Both the position numbers and the translations under genes were made by a program. Below, piece by piece: positions 10,495-21,627 of a stretch of 64,000 nt of DNA. Source of the stretch: Eutypa lata (taxonomy: Eukaryota; Ascomycota; Sordariomycetes; Xylariales; Diatrypaceae); NCBI GenBank assembly GCA_022661535.1, contig JAKULF010000005.1:3906001-3970000 (forward strand). Direction: 5' to 3'. How positions within the stretch are numbered: position 1 is the first letter of the stretch; every line of letters starts with the position of its first letter. The notes under the pieces are model-generated. The model was not told the origin of the DNA and did not search any database. It saw only the letters and a program-made list of their open reading frames with translations.

Positions 10495-12073
10495 TCACTC
10501 GTATCCCATCCATTCGGCTTCCATGATCCAACAAGTGTCACCGGCAGGCTGGCGGGCGCCCAGATACCGAAAGCGGGAATCCGCCCGACGGAACAACTCA
10601 GCCCATTCATGCATCTCGCGTTCCTGTGCATTCAAGAGCTGTAGCATTCCTACGTCCAGATTGCTGTTGATCACCAATCAAACAAAATTATTATTGTCAC
10701 CTTGAAGTAGTTGATGGATACAGTGAAAGGCTTACATCGCTTTTTGGGCGTCTACCTTGTCCAGTTTCTCAAGTCCTGGCAGGACACGTTCATGTATCAA
10801 AATCTTCGCACTCGGTTGCAAGGCAGGTATAAGGTTCTGGAGAATCTTTATACAATACTTGTCGGCCCAATTATGAAAGATGGACCTGAAATAATATACA
10901 TCTGCGCTGACCGGTTGTTCGGTAAAGAAATTACTGCAGCAGCCAGAATGATTAGAATATAAACGACTCAAACGAGTTCAAGGTAACTTACTGTGCCATG
11001 AATGTAACCCTGTTTCGAAGCTCAACGGGCAGACGCAAGGCTCCTTCTGCGACCGTATCCGGAAGATCTTGTACGATGCATTTTATATCAGGGAATCGTT
11101 CAGCGATGCTGATGGCAACACTCCCGTATGAGCCCCCAACATCTACTACGGTTTTCTTGTCTGCCCAGGGGTAATCATTCAGAAGCCCATCAGCTGTTGG
11201 ATCAGGTTTTGAGAAGAAAAGACCGAATCTGGCCGCACGATTAGGTTCATCAGCAAATATGTCAAACATGCCCTTGTTGCTGTTGTTGGCGAGAGTGAAT
11301 CCCTAATATGCCAGTCAACGTTGTACGCACGAGTACTGAAGAAATCGGCATCAAATTCGCAAGGACAAAAGGACTCAGCATACTGTTTCATTGTTCTCTT
11401 CTGAGTTAGGCCACCTTTCCATAGCATCAGCCATCTAGTGATTTGCATTAGCAACCCGAACGTTGATTTTCTAGGCTGATATCAATACCTTGATTCCTGC
11501 TGGCCAAAACTCATCCAGCTCGACAATCAGTGAATTCCGCATCAAGTCATCACGGGCGAGAACGGCTGTCAGAGCAGAATGCGTGATAACGCCAGGTATC
11601 TTCTCTTGGAAGAAGCGATGGTTGATAATAGCATGCCGAACGATACGTCGAACATTCATTACATTGAGACCCGAGAAATTAGACAAAGCCTCGAACGACG
11701 TAGCTTCTCCCACAGGAAAAGACTTGTCAAGCTTGAAGCGTAGGATCGTCTTCACGCTGGAGTAAGCAGTCCACTATCGTTACTCATTGCTCATTAGCCA
11801 AATTGAATTGCAAATGGAGACATATGAACAGACTTTGAATCTCAACAGTTCTCTCGGTCCAGTCATTAGCGCCTTTAACTCTGAGCATGCCTCTATGACT
11901 GCAATCCTTGATACCTTAATATCCTTGGCATCATCGGGTATTGGTAGAGACTGGAGGGCATCCGCGTCCAGCGATGGAGTCGGTGAACCGCTGCTGACGA
12001 AAAAGGTATTGATGATTGCCGTTTCCTTGGCAATGAGTGAGGATAGCTCAATTATCCTATTTATAGAAGCCAT
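10495..12073 (-). CDS. SAM-dependent O-methyltransferase
   Basis: Six exons read on the minus strand: 12073-11834, 11773-11489, 11434-11384, 11302-10992, 10933-10736 and 10663-10495. Together they make 417 intact residues; all introns are GT...AG, 54-81 bp. This is a class I plant/fungal-type O-methyltransferase (Methyltransf_2), which moves a methyl group from SAM to a hydroxyl of a small molecule. Visible marks are an N-terminal dimerisation/winged-helix region (KSFPVGEATSFEAL...VRRIVRHAI), the SAM-binding loop VVDVGGSYG near residue 250, and the general-base His in FHNWADKY near 316. The intron-1 donor (GTCTGT) is weak, but the joined reading matches the family (LLRFK then WTAYSS). Such enzymes often belong to polyketide or aromatic pathways, but no PKS is present here. 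An upstream ATG at 12118 would add 15 residues and seems less likely. Confidence 0.9.
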
Positions 12074-12269
12074 CTTGTCGAGATTTGTTGCTAAACAATA
12101 CGCTTTTTGAAAGACCAATAAATACCTACCTACCCTGAATTACCGTTGCCTGACTGCACATATCGCTTTGGGGATTGGGGTGGTGTGAAGGAAGAAGTAA
12201 AAGCAGCAGCCTACACCACGATAAGCAGATTTCTGTCTGAATTAACCAACCTACCCCTTGCTTTAAACG

Positions 12270-12324
12270 CTTAAGCCGCCATAGCTCCTCTGTATGTATT
12301 TTTAATCAGCTATGGCGGCCTAAG
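12270..12324. repeat. Inverted repeat around a GCCGCCATAGCT core
   Basis: Two 17-bp arms (12270-12286 CTTAAGCCGCCATAGCT and 12308-12324 AGCTATGGCGGCCTAAG) are complementary with one mismatch, separated by 21 bp. They lie between the O-methyltransferase and a short plus-strand ORF. This could be a hairpin, a pair of regulator sites, or the ends of a tiny mobile-element remnant. Confidence 0.7.
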
Positions 12325-12415
12325 AACTGAGGCAACCCACCCGCTCTTTCCAACACCTCCCGTAACCTCCCATCATCTCTTAATACCTCTTGATATCATC
12401 AGATAATCAATTATC

Positions 12416-12727
12416 ATGGACGAAGGTTTTACAATTCCAGATGGAACTTTGTTCCAGTCTATAGACGAACTAAGGGCATTCTGCCGCCAACAGGGAGGGT
12501 GTCATGCTTCTATTATCAAAAGCAATCCCGCTAAAACTATTACTTACTGGCGGTGCGCGACGCAACATTGTTCATACGAGTGGATTACGAGTAATAAAGA
12601 TAACGGAACATGTGAGTACTGTACTTGGGCACCTACATACTTAGACGCTAAGATTCACCTATTTCGGAACACTAGAGAGCGCCACACGAAATCCACACGG
12701 TCCATACGGTCCACGCGGTTCTCATAG
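12416..12727 (+). CDS. Small ORF with possible zinc-ligand motif
   Basis: Open frame of 103 codons. The N-terminal 70 residues (GTLFQSIDELRAFCRQQGG...YWRCATQHCSYEW) contain spaced Cys and His residues that resemble the FAR1/FLYWCH-type zinc-binding N-terminus of MULE-family transposases and derived proteins. No transposase core follows. A donor-like GTGAGT at 12612 could join to an acceptor near 12846 and end the protein within a few codons, so the true 3' end is uncertain. It may be a domesticated fragment or a relic. I am not confident it is expressed. Confidence 0.35.
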   Translation: MDEGFTIPDGTLFQSIDELRAFCRQQGGCHASIIKSNPAKTITYWRCATQHCSYEWITSNKDNGTCEYCTWAPTYLDAKIHLFRNTRERHTKSTRSIRSTRFS

Positions 12728-13012
12728 GGGATTGTGGCGGTCGGTACTTTAGCCACAGGATTACCTAATAACATTCCATTCTTATTCCTTTTGCATCGCA
12801 ATGCAATTGAACAACAAGTGCTGAGCTCACGCTCCCTTTCTTTGTAGGCACCGTATAAAGGATGGCATGGTTCAAAGGAAAATGGGAGGGCACCTTTGTG
12901 TTCCTTTTCCCCACCTTGAACTCATACCTTCTTACATGCGCTGTCCTCTATCTTTCCATTCCGTCCCCATAGTCCAATGGTCCATCATCAACCATCTCGG
13001 ATTCGATGTGTC

Positions 13013-14276
13013 ATGTATCCCGACTGGCCTGAATCTCACGCCGATCTGGTACCTCTACCGCAATGCGATGGCCCTAAATTAAAGCCTTTCAACTTCCAGG
13101 GTCCGCAAAAGATCGAATTTCTTGAGTACCTCGGCGAAGGTCTTCATGCACACGTCTTCAAGGTTAAAATCCTAGGACATATCTATGCATTAAAGCTGGT
13201 AGGTAAAGCCTTCGATATGAACATTCAGGAAACGACATGGTAGATTAACTCTAGTGCATCTGCAGTTCAGATTTCTCGATTGGAACGATACTTGGCTGGG
13301 TCCTTCGTCCAAAAGCGATCACGACGATCGTAAGTTGATGAGCGCCTTCCAGAACTACTCAGACCCATTCAACTGCGAATGCCGCGCCTTTGCTCGCCTT
13401 CAAGAAGCTGGTCATGAGGAGCTGGCCCTCAAGTGCTTCGGCTATGTATTGTTAGATGAGGCACACGAGTCCGTTATGAAGAGTCAATTTGCTCAATATA
13501 GCATGGAGACGAGCCTCTGCTTCAGCGGGGATATTTACAACTATGATCAGGAGGAGTTGCACCGCTCGCTCTATTTGGGTAAGAATGGCAGGGTCCCGCC
13601 CATCCGGGGAATCGTCAAGGAATTCGGTAAGGAAGAGGAAGAGGAGAACCTACGACCGAAGCTTCTGCGCAAGATACTTCGCGACATTGGCAAGCTGCAA
13701 CAGCTCGGCATCCTTGGCTTTGATGTGGCGGCCCGGAATATCATCAACGGAAAGTTTGGCGACTTCAGTACGGCCATCACTGTTCCTCATTTCTTAACCA
13801 CTCCGGAGCTAAACCCGTTCCTTACGCCCGACATGATATCTGCCATGGAGCTTGAGACTTTCAGATTATCTCTAAGCGATTATCTGGAATTCGACATGAT
13901 GATTTTCGAATGGAATATGGAGTATGCGGACCAGAAGGGTGAGATTTCGGTCAATGCATTGCCTGGTGGGCGCGGCTGTCAAATCAGGTATGATCTGAGA
14001 AGCAGAACAACTAGCGAGCGCGTCTATACGTTCGTTGATCCAAGGAAATACGACTGGAGAACCTGTCCTGCCGATGAAGGGGCCAGCGCGGGAATAGCAA
14101 CAAATAAAGGACGGTCACGGCGGATATCAAGTCGACAGCTAAGTGCCAAGCCGCCTATATGGTATTACAGCTGTGATGGCGAGCTGGCTGAGGTGTTGAG
14201 GAGGCCCGACCCGTGGGACCCTGTAATAAAATGGGATTATAAGGAAGGTTACATATTTCCACTCATGGACAGGTAA
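13013..14276 (+). CDS. FTA2-domain (kinetochore Sim4-like) kinase-fold protein
   Basis: Two exons, 13013-13198 and 13266-14276, give 398 residues; the 67-bp intron is GTAGGT...CTGCAG. Many fungal genomes carry several proteins of this family, named after the Sim4 kinetochore subunit FTA2, and most members are uncharacterised. The fold is protein-kinase-like: a glycine loop LGEGLHAHVFKV near residue 40, a Lys in YALKL near 61, and a catalytic-loop equivalent FDVAARNII. The His-Arg of HRD is replaced there by Gly-Phe, and the DFG position reads GDFS, so it may be a weak or inactive kinase. The N-terminal MYPDWPES block is family-typical, which is why I start at 13013. An in-frame ATG exists at 12977. 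It is more likely an accessory paralogue than the true kinetochore subunit. Confidence 0.75.
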
Positions 14277-16204
14277 AAGCCACATCTTACGTGGCTAGGT
14301 GGTTACTCCTAGTCGGCGTGGTATTCTTGTTGGATTTAGTTTTGCGTGGTATGATCGGTTTTGGCTGGCTGAGAATGCGGCGCAAGGTGATATTCGGACC
14401 AGCAGCCATGTTGACAACACAATAACAAACTAGTTACTTGCCCAATTTTAGGCGATTAAATGTTGGTGAACCTGGCAGGTAGGACGAGAAGTTGGGAAGC
14501 CTCTTGCTTTAAAGCCAGCATAAGCAGACTGCAAAATTAAAGATGCTGACCCGCTCTATTATTGGTATAGTTACCTTTGATGTATGTTACACCGAAAGGC
14601 TTCTCATGTTTCATATGAACCAAGGCTTGGGTACTTTTAGGAAGTTGTGCCAACCGACAAATGATCAATCGTTATCTCATTGGTTTTAGAACAGCATGGT
14701 CCAGCCAGCTAGGCAGTTGAGCATGTTTTCATTCGAAACAGATGATGATGAGTCATAAGTGTTGCATTCAGCTGATCGTTATATATTGAGTACACTTTGG
14801 TGAATACAGTGCATGTTGCGTTAAGGAGAGAAGAAAGAGTAAGATCTGTCTATAAGATAAAAGGTGTGCCGTATTCAAATGAGATAATGCGACCCCATAA
14901 CTGCTTTAATGCTTAAGATGGTTCCTATCCTTGAATACCTACTTGCAGGAACCTCTCTCCAAGTGCGGCTGTAGATAGTATAAATTCCCGTTACATGATA
15001 TAACTAGGAGTGGAAAGATATAGCTCTTAAGGGTGCTGCTCTGTTACTTCAACTTCTATCTGAGTTTAACACACGCCAATCACAACAACAAGGCTTGCGG
15101 CAAAATCCTAAGTTTTAAAATGTGTAGTTTGAAATAACTTGCCTCATCCATCAGGCCTTCCTTAAAAAGGGGAGCTGTTGCTACGCTGTACTTAGTTAAG
15201 AGCTGTACTCTTCGTATCCATTAAACTGCCTTAAGAAAGATCGACCATATGGACCCATAGACTCCTTCTTCAGCTCTGAGCCGCCATTCTTATTGGTTAA
15301 AGATAGGTCCAAGCGGTCCAAAAAGTACTTAAGTAACGAAGGTCTAAGGTCTAAGGTTTAAGGTAAGTCATATATTACTTATCAATAACACAACTACAAA
15401 ATTTATTACAAGTCATAACGAACCAAAAACAATCTTAAGTCCGCTTAGTGGGTGCTCAAAGACAAGTCGCTTCATTTTTCTTTTATGACGAGGGCCACAT
15501 GTCCCGTCATGTATACCGTTTAACGCGTAAGATTGGGGGTGGAACCACCATTATAAGTACATGCTGTTTTTTTATTCATACCACCTGTAGTTCTTTGGCT
15601 AATGCAATGCTTCTTCTGTATATTGTACTGGTAAATGCTAAGAACTCTCTGATCTTACATTAGGTATGCTCTAGTCAATGTAGTCTTACCCTCGACCTTC
15701 GAGGTCTTTCTGGTATTAACAGGCTCCTGGACTGCTATCTACCCCAAACCCCGATCTAAAGTGATATTCGGTGAGATGCATAAGAAGCATTACATGAAAA
15801 GGCAATACGCTGTGTTTCCATGTCGCAATATTTCCCAGGTACCATATATGAACTCATTGTTTGGCGAGAGTAATGCCTCCATAGATGCGCCATGATGTCA
15901 TGCATATATTAGCTCTGGCACATCGCAGTGTCGTCTCCTGAGAATCCATTGGATGTATTTGAGTGAACTAGCGGGATCACATCTGGTCGATCAGGGCATT
16001 TACGAGCGTTGTGGCATCCGAGAGGAGTTGGTCAAAGAACGCGTTCCGCTTTGAAGAGCTACGGCTGGGGATTATCGGTTCGTTCTTGCGCTTCATATAT
16101 ACGGCGAGTATGATGCTTCGGTTTGGATTTCGATCGTTGGGTGAGCAAGTGGGGGTGTCCAGGAAAGGGGTCTTGCATGGTATATCGAAGTTCATTACAT
16201 TTGT
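14277..16204. other. Spacer without a supported gene
   Basis: About 1.9 kb. It holds short direct repeats (AAGGTCTAAGGTCTAAGGTTTAAGG near 15340-15363, described by its unit AAGGTCT) and a 71-codon ORF at 15448 that I cannot place. No exons upstream of the membrane-protein fragment at 16205 are visible in any frame. Confidence 0.45.
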
Positions 16205-16765
16205 TTGAACGGACGTTGCCATAGCCAAGGCATTCGTTTATCGCCTAATCCTCGGAGCCCTCGGAAAATATTCGAGATCCATCTCAGTCAGTTGATCAAC
16301 ACCTTGTATATTATAGGTATATCTCCTCATACATCATCAAACACCCTTTCAGCAAACGCAGCTATACATATAGCAGGTGCTAGCGAATTCCACCTAGCCT
16401 CGCAAAACATAACAGTCACTACAGTTCTTCAACAATCTACCATTCAGTGCTCAATAGGTTGGCTGGTCTTCTGTGCCTCAGCTGCATGTCTTGCCACAGC
16501 CTTAGTTGGAACTTTGCTGACATGCTCTTTCCGAGTGCCCGACATCCTGGGAGATTTATCATTAGCTACACTAAGAAACCAGTGCGAAACCGTAGCGAAA
16601 GGAGGTTCAAGCCTATATGACGTTGAACGGGCTCGGCACTTGAAGCATGTCAAGATTCAATTAGGAGACGTTCGACCTAGCTATTGCTGTGGATACATTG
16701 CCCTGGCGGCGCCCCTGGAGAACAGTGTTGTGGAGAAGACGCGCAAAGGGAGACTTTACGAATGA
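16205..16765 (+). pseudogene. C-terminal fragment of a fungal multi-pass membrane protein family
   Basis: The frame contains a short luminal-looking segment, a hydrophobic span (WLVFCASAACLATALVGTLL), and then PDILGDLSL...GGSSLYDVERARHLKHVKIQLGDV and a terminal KGRLYE. This order (NTLYIIGISP, membrane span, PDILG, GGS.L...RAR.LK..K.QLGDV, KGRLY) is the C-terminal end of a widespread uncharacterised fungal membrane-protein family whose members are several hundred residues long. The large N-terminal part is missing upstream, so I read this as a truncated copy. The segment before about 16290 is probably not original coding sequence. Confidence 0.5.
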
Positions 16766-17423
16766 GCTCACAGTTTAGCTAACCAGTACGGTGTAGCTGT
16801 TAGACGAGAGCCCGGCTCGTTGGAAAATATGTGCGATTAGATTCTACGCGTGTGATATGTAAGGCGCCTATCGCAAGGATTGCAGTCCCAGTAGCTGAAC
16901 CATTGATTGGACAGTTGAAGTGGTGTTGGTAATAAGAATGCAATCCTATGCAGGCTGGCCAATCGACGAGCCAAGCTCCGCTGAAGGGGGAACACATCTT
17001 ACGTCTTCTTATTTTAGCCAAAACTCTCATGATCGTTTTATCCCTTCGTCAACGTGTTGTTGGCTACAATTATGCATCTATTTTCTGACCTGTCAGTTGC
17101 TGGAGGGTCTACCACTACTTGGTTCTCCATGCATCCTCACCAAAACTTTCCCATGACGTGAGGTAGCACAAGTTGTTCCAAGGCTACTTGGGTGAGCCAT
17201 TCATTTAACATATATATATCAAGGACGGATCAAGACCACAAGGACATACCCTACTATACAGTACTAGTATATGTGCTCCATGACACGAAATTCAAGTCTG
17301 AGAGAGAGAGAGAGAGAGAGAGAGTGTGTGTGTGTGTGTATAGCATGTATATTTCGACTAGCTATCAATCAACCATCACCCTCAAAGACCACTTCTCTAT
17401 CTAAATAGACATAACTCCAATGC
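16766..17423. other. Spacer with (GA)n(TG)n microsatellite
   Basis: No gene seen. A compound microsatellite, (GA)12 followed by (TG)8, lies at 17300-17340, just downstream of the glutathione transferase stop. Confidence 0.6.
17300..17340. repeat. (GA)n(TG)n microsatellite
   Basis: Twelve GA units followed by eight TG units in the 3' flank of the GST gene. Confidence 0.9.
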
Positions 17424-18317
17424 CTAATGACTAGGTGTGGTATCTGCCCCAGTGGCGATCTTAGCTTCGTACTCAGTAAATGTCTCGATACCCTTCGGGA
17501 CGCCGTTGAACTGTAGGCCATGCTCGTCCATAAGACGGGTGCGGATCTCCATAGAGCGCTTCCACGAAGGCAGCTCGACCATTCGCTCGTGCCAAGCGCG
17601 GACGTGGGGGACGCCTTCCCATACTTCATCCCACGACTGATTCAGGACCTCACTTAGACGAAAGTTCCATGACGCGAAAGCCATATCAGCAAAGGTCATC
17701 TTGTCGCCGACCAGCCATTGGGCGTTTGCAGGCTTGGCAGCTAGCACGCGCTCCAGGACGCCGAGAATGCGTCTGGTCTCGTTGGCATAGCGTTCAACGG
17801 CCGACGGGATCTTCTCCGGGTGCAGGTGCTGAAACCACCCGCACTGGCCGTAATACGGACCCTGGCCGCTCATCTGGAAGTGAAGAAACTGGTTGCATAG
17901 GTTCTTTTCCTTGAGTGTATCATACGTAAGACGTTTGTCCGTGTCGTACTGATCGATCAGATACTGGTAGATAGCGCCAGACTCCCACAGAGTCAGGTCT
18001 GTGTTGGGATCCTCGATCGCAGGGACTCGGCCATTGGGGTTAATGTCGATGAAGGGTGGCTTCTTGGCATCGTCGAAGCGAAACGACGTGATCTGGTAGT
18101 TCAGCCCAAGCTCTTCGAATAGGAAGATTGCCTATACATAACGTTAGCATACTTGTGTAGTTAACAAAGCTAACACCACATCGTTGATGCCTTACTTTCC
18201 ATGGGTTGGGTCCAGGAGCTGATAAGCACAATTAGTACTGTTGTCTTGAAAGATTCGTCCAGTTACACACTTACGAGTGATCCATACGCGAATCGGCTTC
18301 GGTGGGTTAGTTGCCAT
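17424..18317 (-). CDS. Glutathione S-transferase (Ure2p/GstA-like)
   Basis: Three exons, 18317-18275, 18218-18196 and 18131-17424, give 257 residues. Exons 1 and 2 are tiny (43 and 23 bp), but every junction is in phase. The product conjugates glutathione to electrophiles in the cytosol. The N-terminal thioredoxin fold has PPGPNPWK near residue 15-22, the cis-Pro loop INPNGRVPAIEDP and the glutathione-contact WESGAIYQYL. The C-terminal helical domain includes GQGPYYGQ and WLVGDKMTFADMAFASW. This is the fungal Ure2-like/nu class, often used in detoxification and sometimes in pathway clusters. It is intact, although both flanking genes are broken. The start ATG has no in-frame competitor. Confidence 0.92.
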
Positions 18318-19111
18318 CTTGATAGACTTATCTCTTCTAACCGTGATAGAAAATCGAAGTTCTAAATCAAGACAAATTGGGATAGGTTAAGATCTAGGGA
18401 GATAAGACTTGATGATGGAATTCTAAGAGGTGTCGTTGGGTGGCTTTGTGAGTTGTAGAAACGCATAGGCTAGATGTTTACAGTTAAGATGGCGTCCTTG
18501 TTGGTCTTATTCCATGTTATTCGCTACTTAAAATTTGAAAAGCAAGCACTACTTATGTGCGTTTAATATATATCGAAACCGGTAGATGGCCGACACCTCT
18601 ACTATCCCTGTCTAGGTAAATGCAGTTAAAATGCAGTGTATCCAACAGAGCTACGAAACAAGTTATACGGCCATACTATGTTAGCTACAAATAACAGGGG
18701 GTTGCCTACAAAAGATGTTCTCCCTTGCATCAATATGACATGGCGTAGTTGTCACGAAACAAATTCGATGTACATAAGTTGAGAAGCCGAATATCGGTAT
18801 ATCTGCTAACATTGAACACCCTTATATATTCTTATGTTCAATCTTTCTTCGCCCTTTATTGATATCTAATGCAACAAACTCCGCACTTGTGCTACGCTGC
18901 TTCGTACCTAAAAATAGGTGCATATGCCACTTCCTGTTTTGAATTGAAAGGCGTTTGCGTATCTATTCCAATCATTCCCATTCACAACTTCATATACATG
19001 CGATGATGTAATTATCTAGTTACTCGTTTCCAGATTACAACTTTTACCAAATAAATTTTCAAATCCAGGAGACTTATTTTTGAGTGTTGCACATCATTGC
19101 CATAGTGAACC
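18318..19111. other. Divergent spacer between GST and thioesterase relic
   Basis: About 790 bp of AT-leaning sequence, presumably the two promoters. No gene or repeat seen. Confidence 0.5.
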
Positions 19112-20081
19112 ATGGGCTCGCCGGCGCCCATCGAAATATACGTTGCCGTTACTTAGGCAGACCGGTCAGACCTTGACAGCTATGTCAATAAACGGTCAAG
19201 CAGTCATGAATTCGACCCAAGGTCATATACTAACTAGTCTTAGGGCACTAGCCATACAGGAGGGACGCGGCTCCGTCTTTGGTGGCTTACTGATGGCCCA
19301 GGCCATATCTGCAGCAAGTGCTACCGTAGGCACGAACTTCTACCTCTATACGTCGTATTCCTCATTCATTCGCCCGATCGTTGCGATAAGGTAAACTATC
19401 GTGTTGAGCGCCTGTCCGACGGCCCTCGTTATGCTACCCGTCTAGTCCGGGCCGCCGCTGCTGACGAGGATGCTACGTTGTACGTTGCCACGATATCTTT
19501 CCAGAGTCGAAAGGAACCCCCCAGTCGAGCCCTGGATTACTCCAAGCCGCCTCCTGATCTGGACAACGTGCAGCCCGAGGACATCCCTGAAGGAAGCGGG
19601 AAAGCTATGGTGGACAGCAACCGGTCCGGCTCGCTGCAACCTTTCAAACCCGAGGATGAGCCTTTCGACTGGCGCCCGGCGGGGCTGATATTCTCGGACA
19701 CACCGTCCGAGTCCCGCACTAGGGGGGTTTTCTCGATCGGTGGCGCCTCTATCGGCAGACTGCACCCCGGCGACAAATATGGCGGCGTTGGCGTACATGT
19801 CCGATGAGCTCCTTCTAGGGGTAGCTATCTTTGCCAACCAAGAAGCAACGGGGCCGAGGAATCGGAACGTGGCCATGGTAGCAACCCTTAATCGTCACCT
19901 CTGGTTTCATGACCCTAGTGTGAAGGTGGACCAGTGGATGGTTGGCGAAAGAGGGACGTCGTGGGGTGCAGACGGGCGTGTCCTTATTATACGTCAGTCT
20001 GTCTGGGATCAGAAAAGCGGACGTTTGGTGATGGCTTGCGTACAGGAGGCTCTAATCCAGCTGAAAGATTCTCACTTGTGA
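19112..20081 (+). pseudogene. Broken acyl-CoA thioesterase II (TesB/ACOT8-like)
   Basis: Hotdog-fold thioesterase sequence is spread over three frames. An N-terminal peptide (MGSPAPIEIYVAVT) runs into TAG at 19154. VFGGLLMAQAISAA and the FIRP segment follow in another frame. A further frame gives VNYRVERLSDGPRYATRLVRA and FDWRPAGLIFSD, and the third gives MAALAYMSDELLLG to the C-terminus at 20081. The first shift is near 19376-19382. The second falls in a run of six G at 19722-19727, where removal of one G restores the family reading. Intact members hydrolyse acyl-CoA in peroxisomes or serve in fatty-acid and polyketide metabolism. The G-run shift could be a sequencing error, but the other shift is not in a homopolymer. 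An intron in the 5' part cannot be excluded. Confidence 0.7.
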
Positions 20082-20495
20082 ATAAGTATGTACTAGTATA
20101 TCCAATATTTTCAACCTTCCGATCCGTTCAATCTAACGCATAATCACGGAGATTTGAAATAATCATACATGTTATAATCAAGTAGTCACCGCTGACAACG
20201 TGGACCTAAAACTTATATAATGTGAGTTGCATTAAAAAGAAATAAAATAAGGTTGAAAATAATAAATATAAAAACGAAAGGAAAATGACGCTATAAGCAC
20301 TTACCACTTTGCTCTCCTCATGCCAAGTAATATATACCAAGTTAATGATCCCTTGTCAATAATTCCAATCAAGGGCCTTCCATACTTCGGGTCGCATTCC
20401 ACTTTCATCAAGTTAACTGCTTTTCAGGAACCGAATAAAGGGTGAACTAAAGATTACCCAGATGAATTATCAAAACAATCGTCTGAATGGTCACT
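20082..20495. other. AT-leaning spacer
   Basis: Convergent 3' flanks of two pseudogenes, with A-rich sequence near 20230-20285. Nothing else recognised. Confidence 0.5.
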
Positions 20496-21627
20496 TCAAG
20501 GTCCTAGCGCTTTATGTACCTCGGGGAAGTCCAGCTTTATAATCGTCTTATCCCAAAGACGATCCATGTATTTAACCCCTTCCTTCGTGTACAAAAAAGG
20601 ATGAAATCTAACAAAGGCACGGTCAGCTTTAGCAATACTCGTCATACATAGGTATTGCTTGAAAAATAAACTCGGACAAGACACTTGCTGATGGATCTCT
20701 TAATCGCTTACAAAGCTTCCATGGCTCTCTGTCCCCCGACTCACAATAGCATCTACATAATGCCACGCCGCATTATTTACCGAGGTGCCGGTAATTTTTG
20801 TAATGGGTTAAGCCGCTGCCCTTAGCAGCAAAGGCTGATCGCGGAAGAAGCTGGTGCCCGGCGTGAACGTCGAATCCATAACGTTAACGATCACATCTTC
20901 CTTCTTGATCAATTGGCTTAGCTTTATTTAACGTTAATATTAAAACCAAGCTTTTATTAATATCGTACCGCTTCTTCGCCGCCGCCGCGCCTTACCCGGC
21001 ATTGTCGTCGAAGGCGGGGAATAGGGCCGGGGCATTGCGCTCCGCGAACTCGGCGATTAAGAACATGCTCGAGGCGACGAGCGTGAGGTTCCTTGGCTTG
21101 CCGGAAGGTCCTTTCGACTTCTTTAGCATCGGGAATAACAGCGTATCCAGCAATACCGTAAACAGATAATTTACTTGGAACATTTCTTCGTGCCTCGTTT
21201 CGCGGTTAGCTTCCAGCTTCGTATTTATGATCCCCGCATTGAAAATCGGTACATCTAACCACAACAGCTCCGCCGCGCACTTGCGCGCGAACGCGCGGAT
21301 CGAGTCGTACGAGTTTATGTCCAGCCGCTAGACGTCAATCTTGGCTTTGGGGTAGCGCTGGCGCAAGGGCTTTGCGGCATCTTCGCCCTTTTGGGGCGTG
21401 CGCACGGCAAGCATTAGGTGCGAGAGGCCGAGGGACAGCAGGATGCGGCTGCATCCCAGGCCTATACCCGCGTTGCCGCCCGTGACGACGGCGGTTTGGC
21501 CGGAGACGGAGAGCTGGGCTAGGTGCGCGGGCTTGGGGTTCGGCCGGATTTGGTGCTTGTAGAAGATTTGGGGGAAGGTGTATTGCGCGGCGGGGGTTAA
21601 GGAGAGGGAGCCTTTGGGGGACGCCAT
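20496..21627 (-). pseudogene. Short-chain dehydrogenase/reductase, nonsense-mutated
   Basis: Reads as a complete SDR related to fungal retinol-dehydrogenase-like enzymes. It shows the Rossmann motif VVTGGNAGIGLGCSRIL, a degenerate NAG motif (IFNAGII) with FQVNYL, the segment VIVNVMDSTFTPGTSFF, and a C-terminal LYTKEGVKYMDRLWDKT after a probable intron at about 20605-20685. The frame is interrupted at 21328-21330 (TAG), 20992-20994 (TAA), 20808-20810 (TAA) and 20700-20702 (TAA). At least three of these fall where the family has tryptophan. There is also a one-base frame change around 20910-20940. TGG to TAG/TAA equals CCA to CTA/TTA on the plus strand, the CpA-to-TpA change made by RIP. It is almost certainly inactive. 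Confidence 0.85.
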
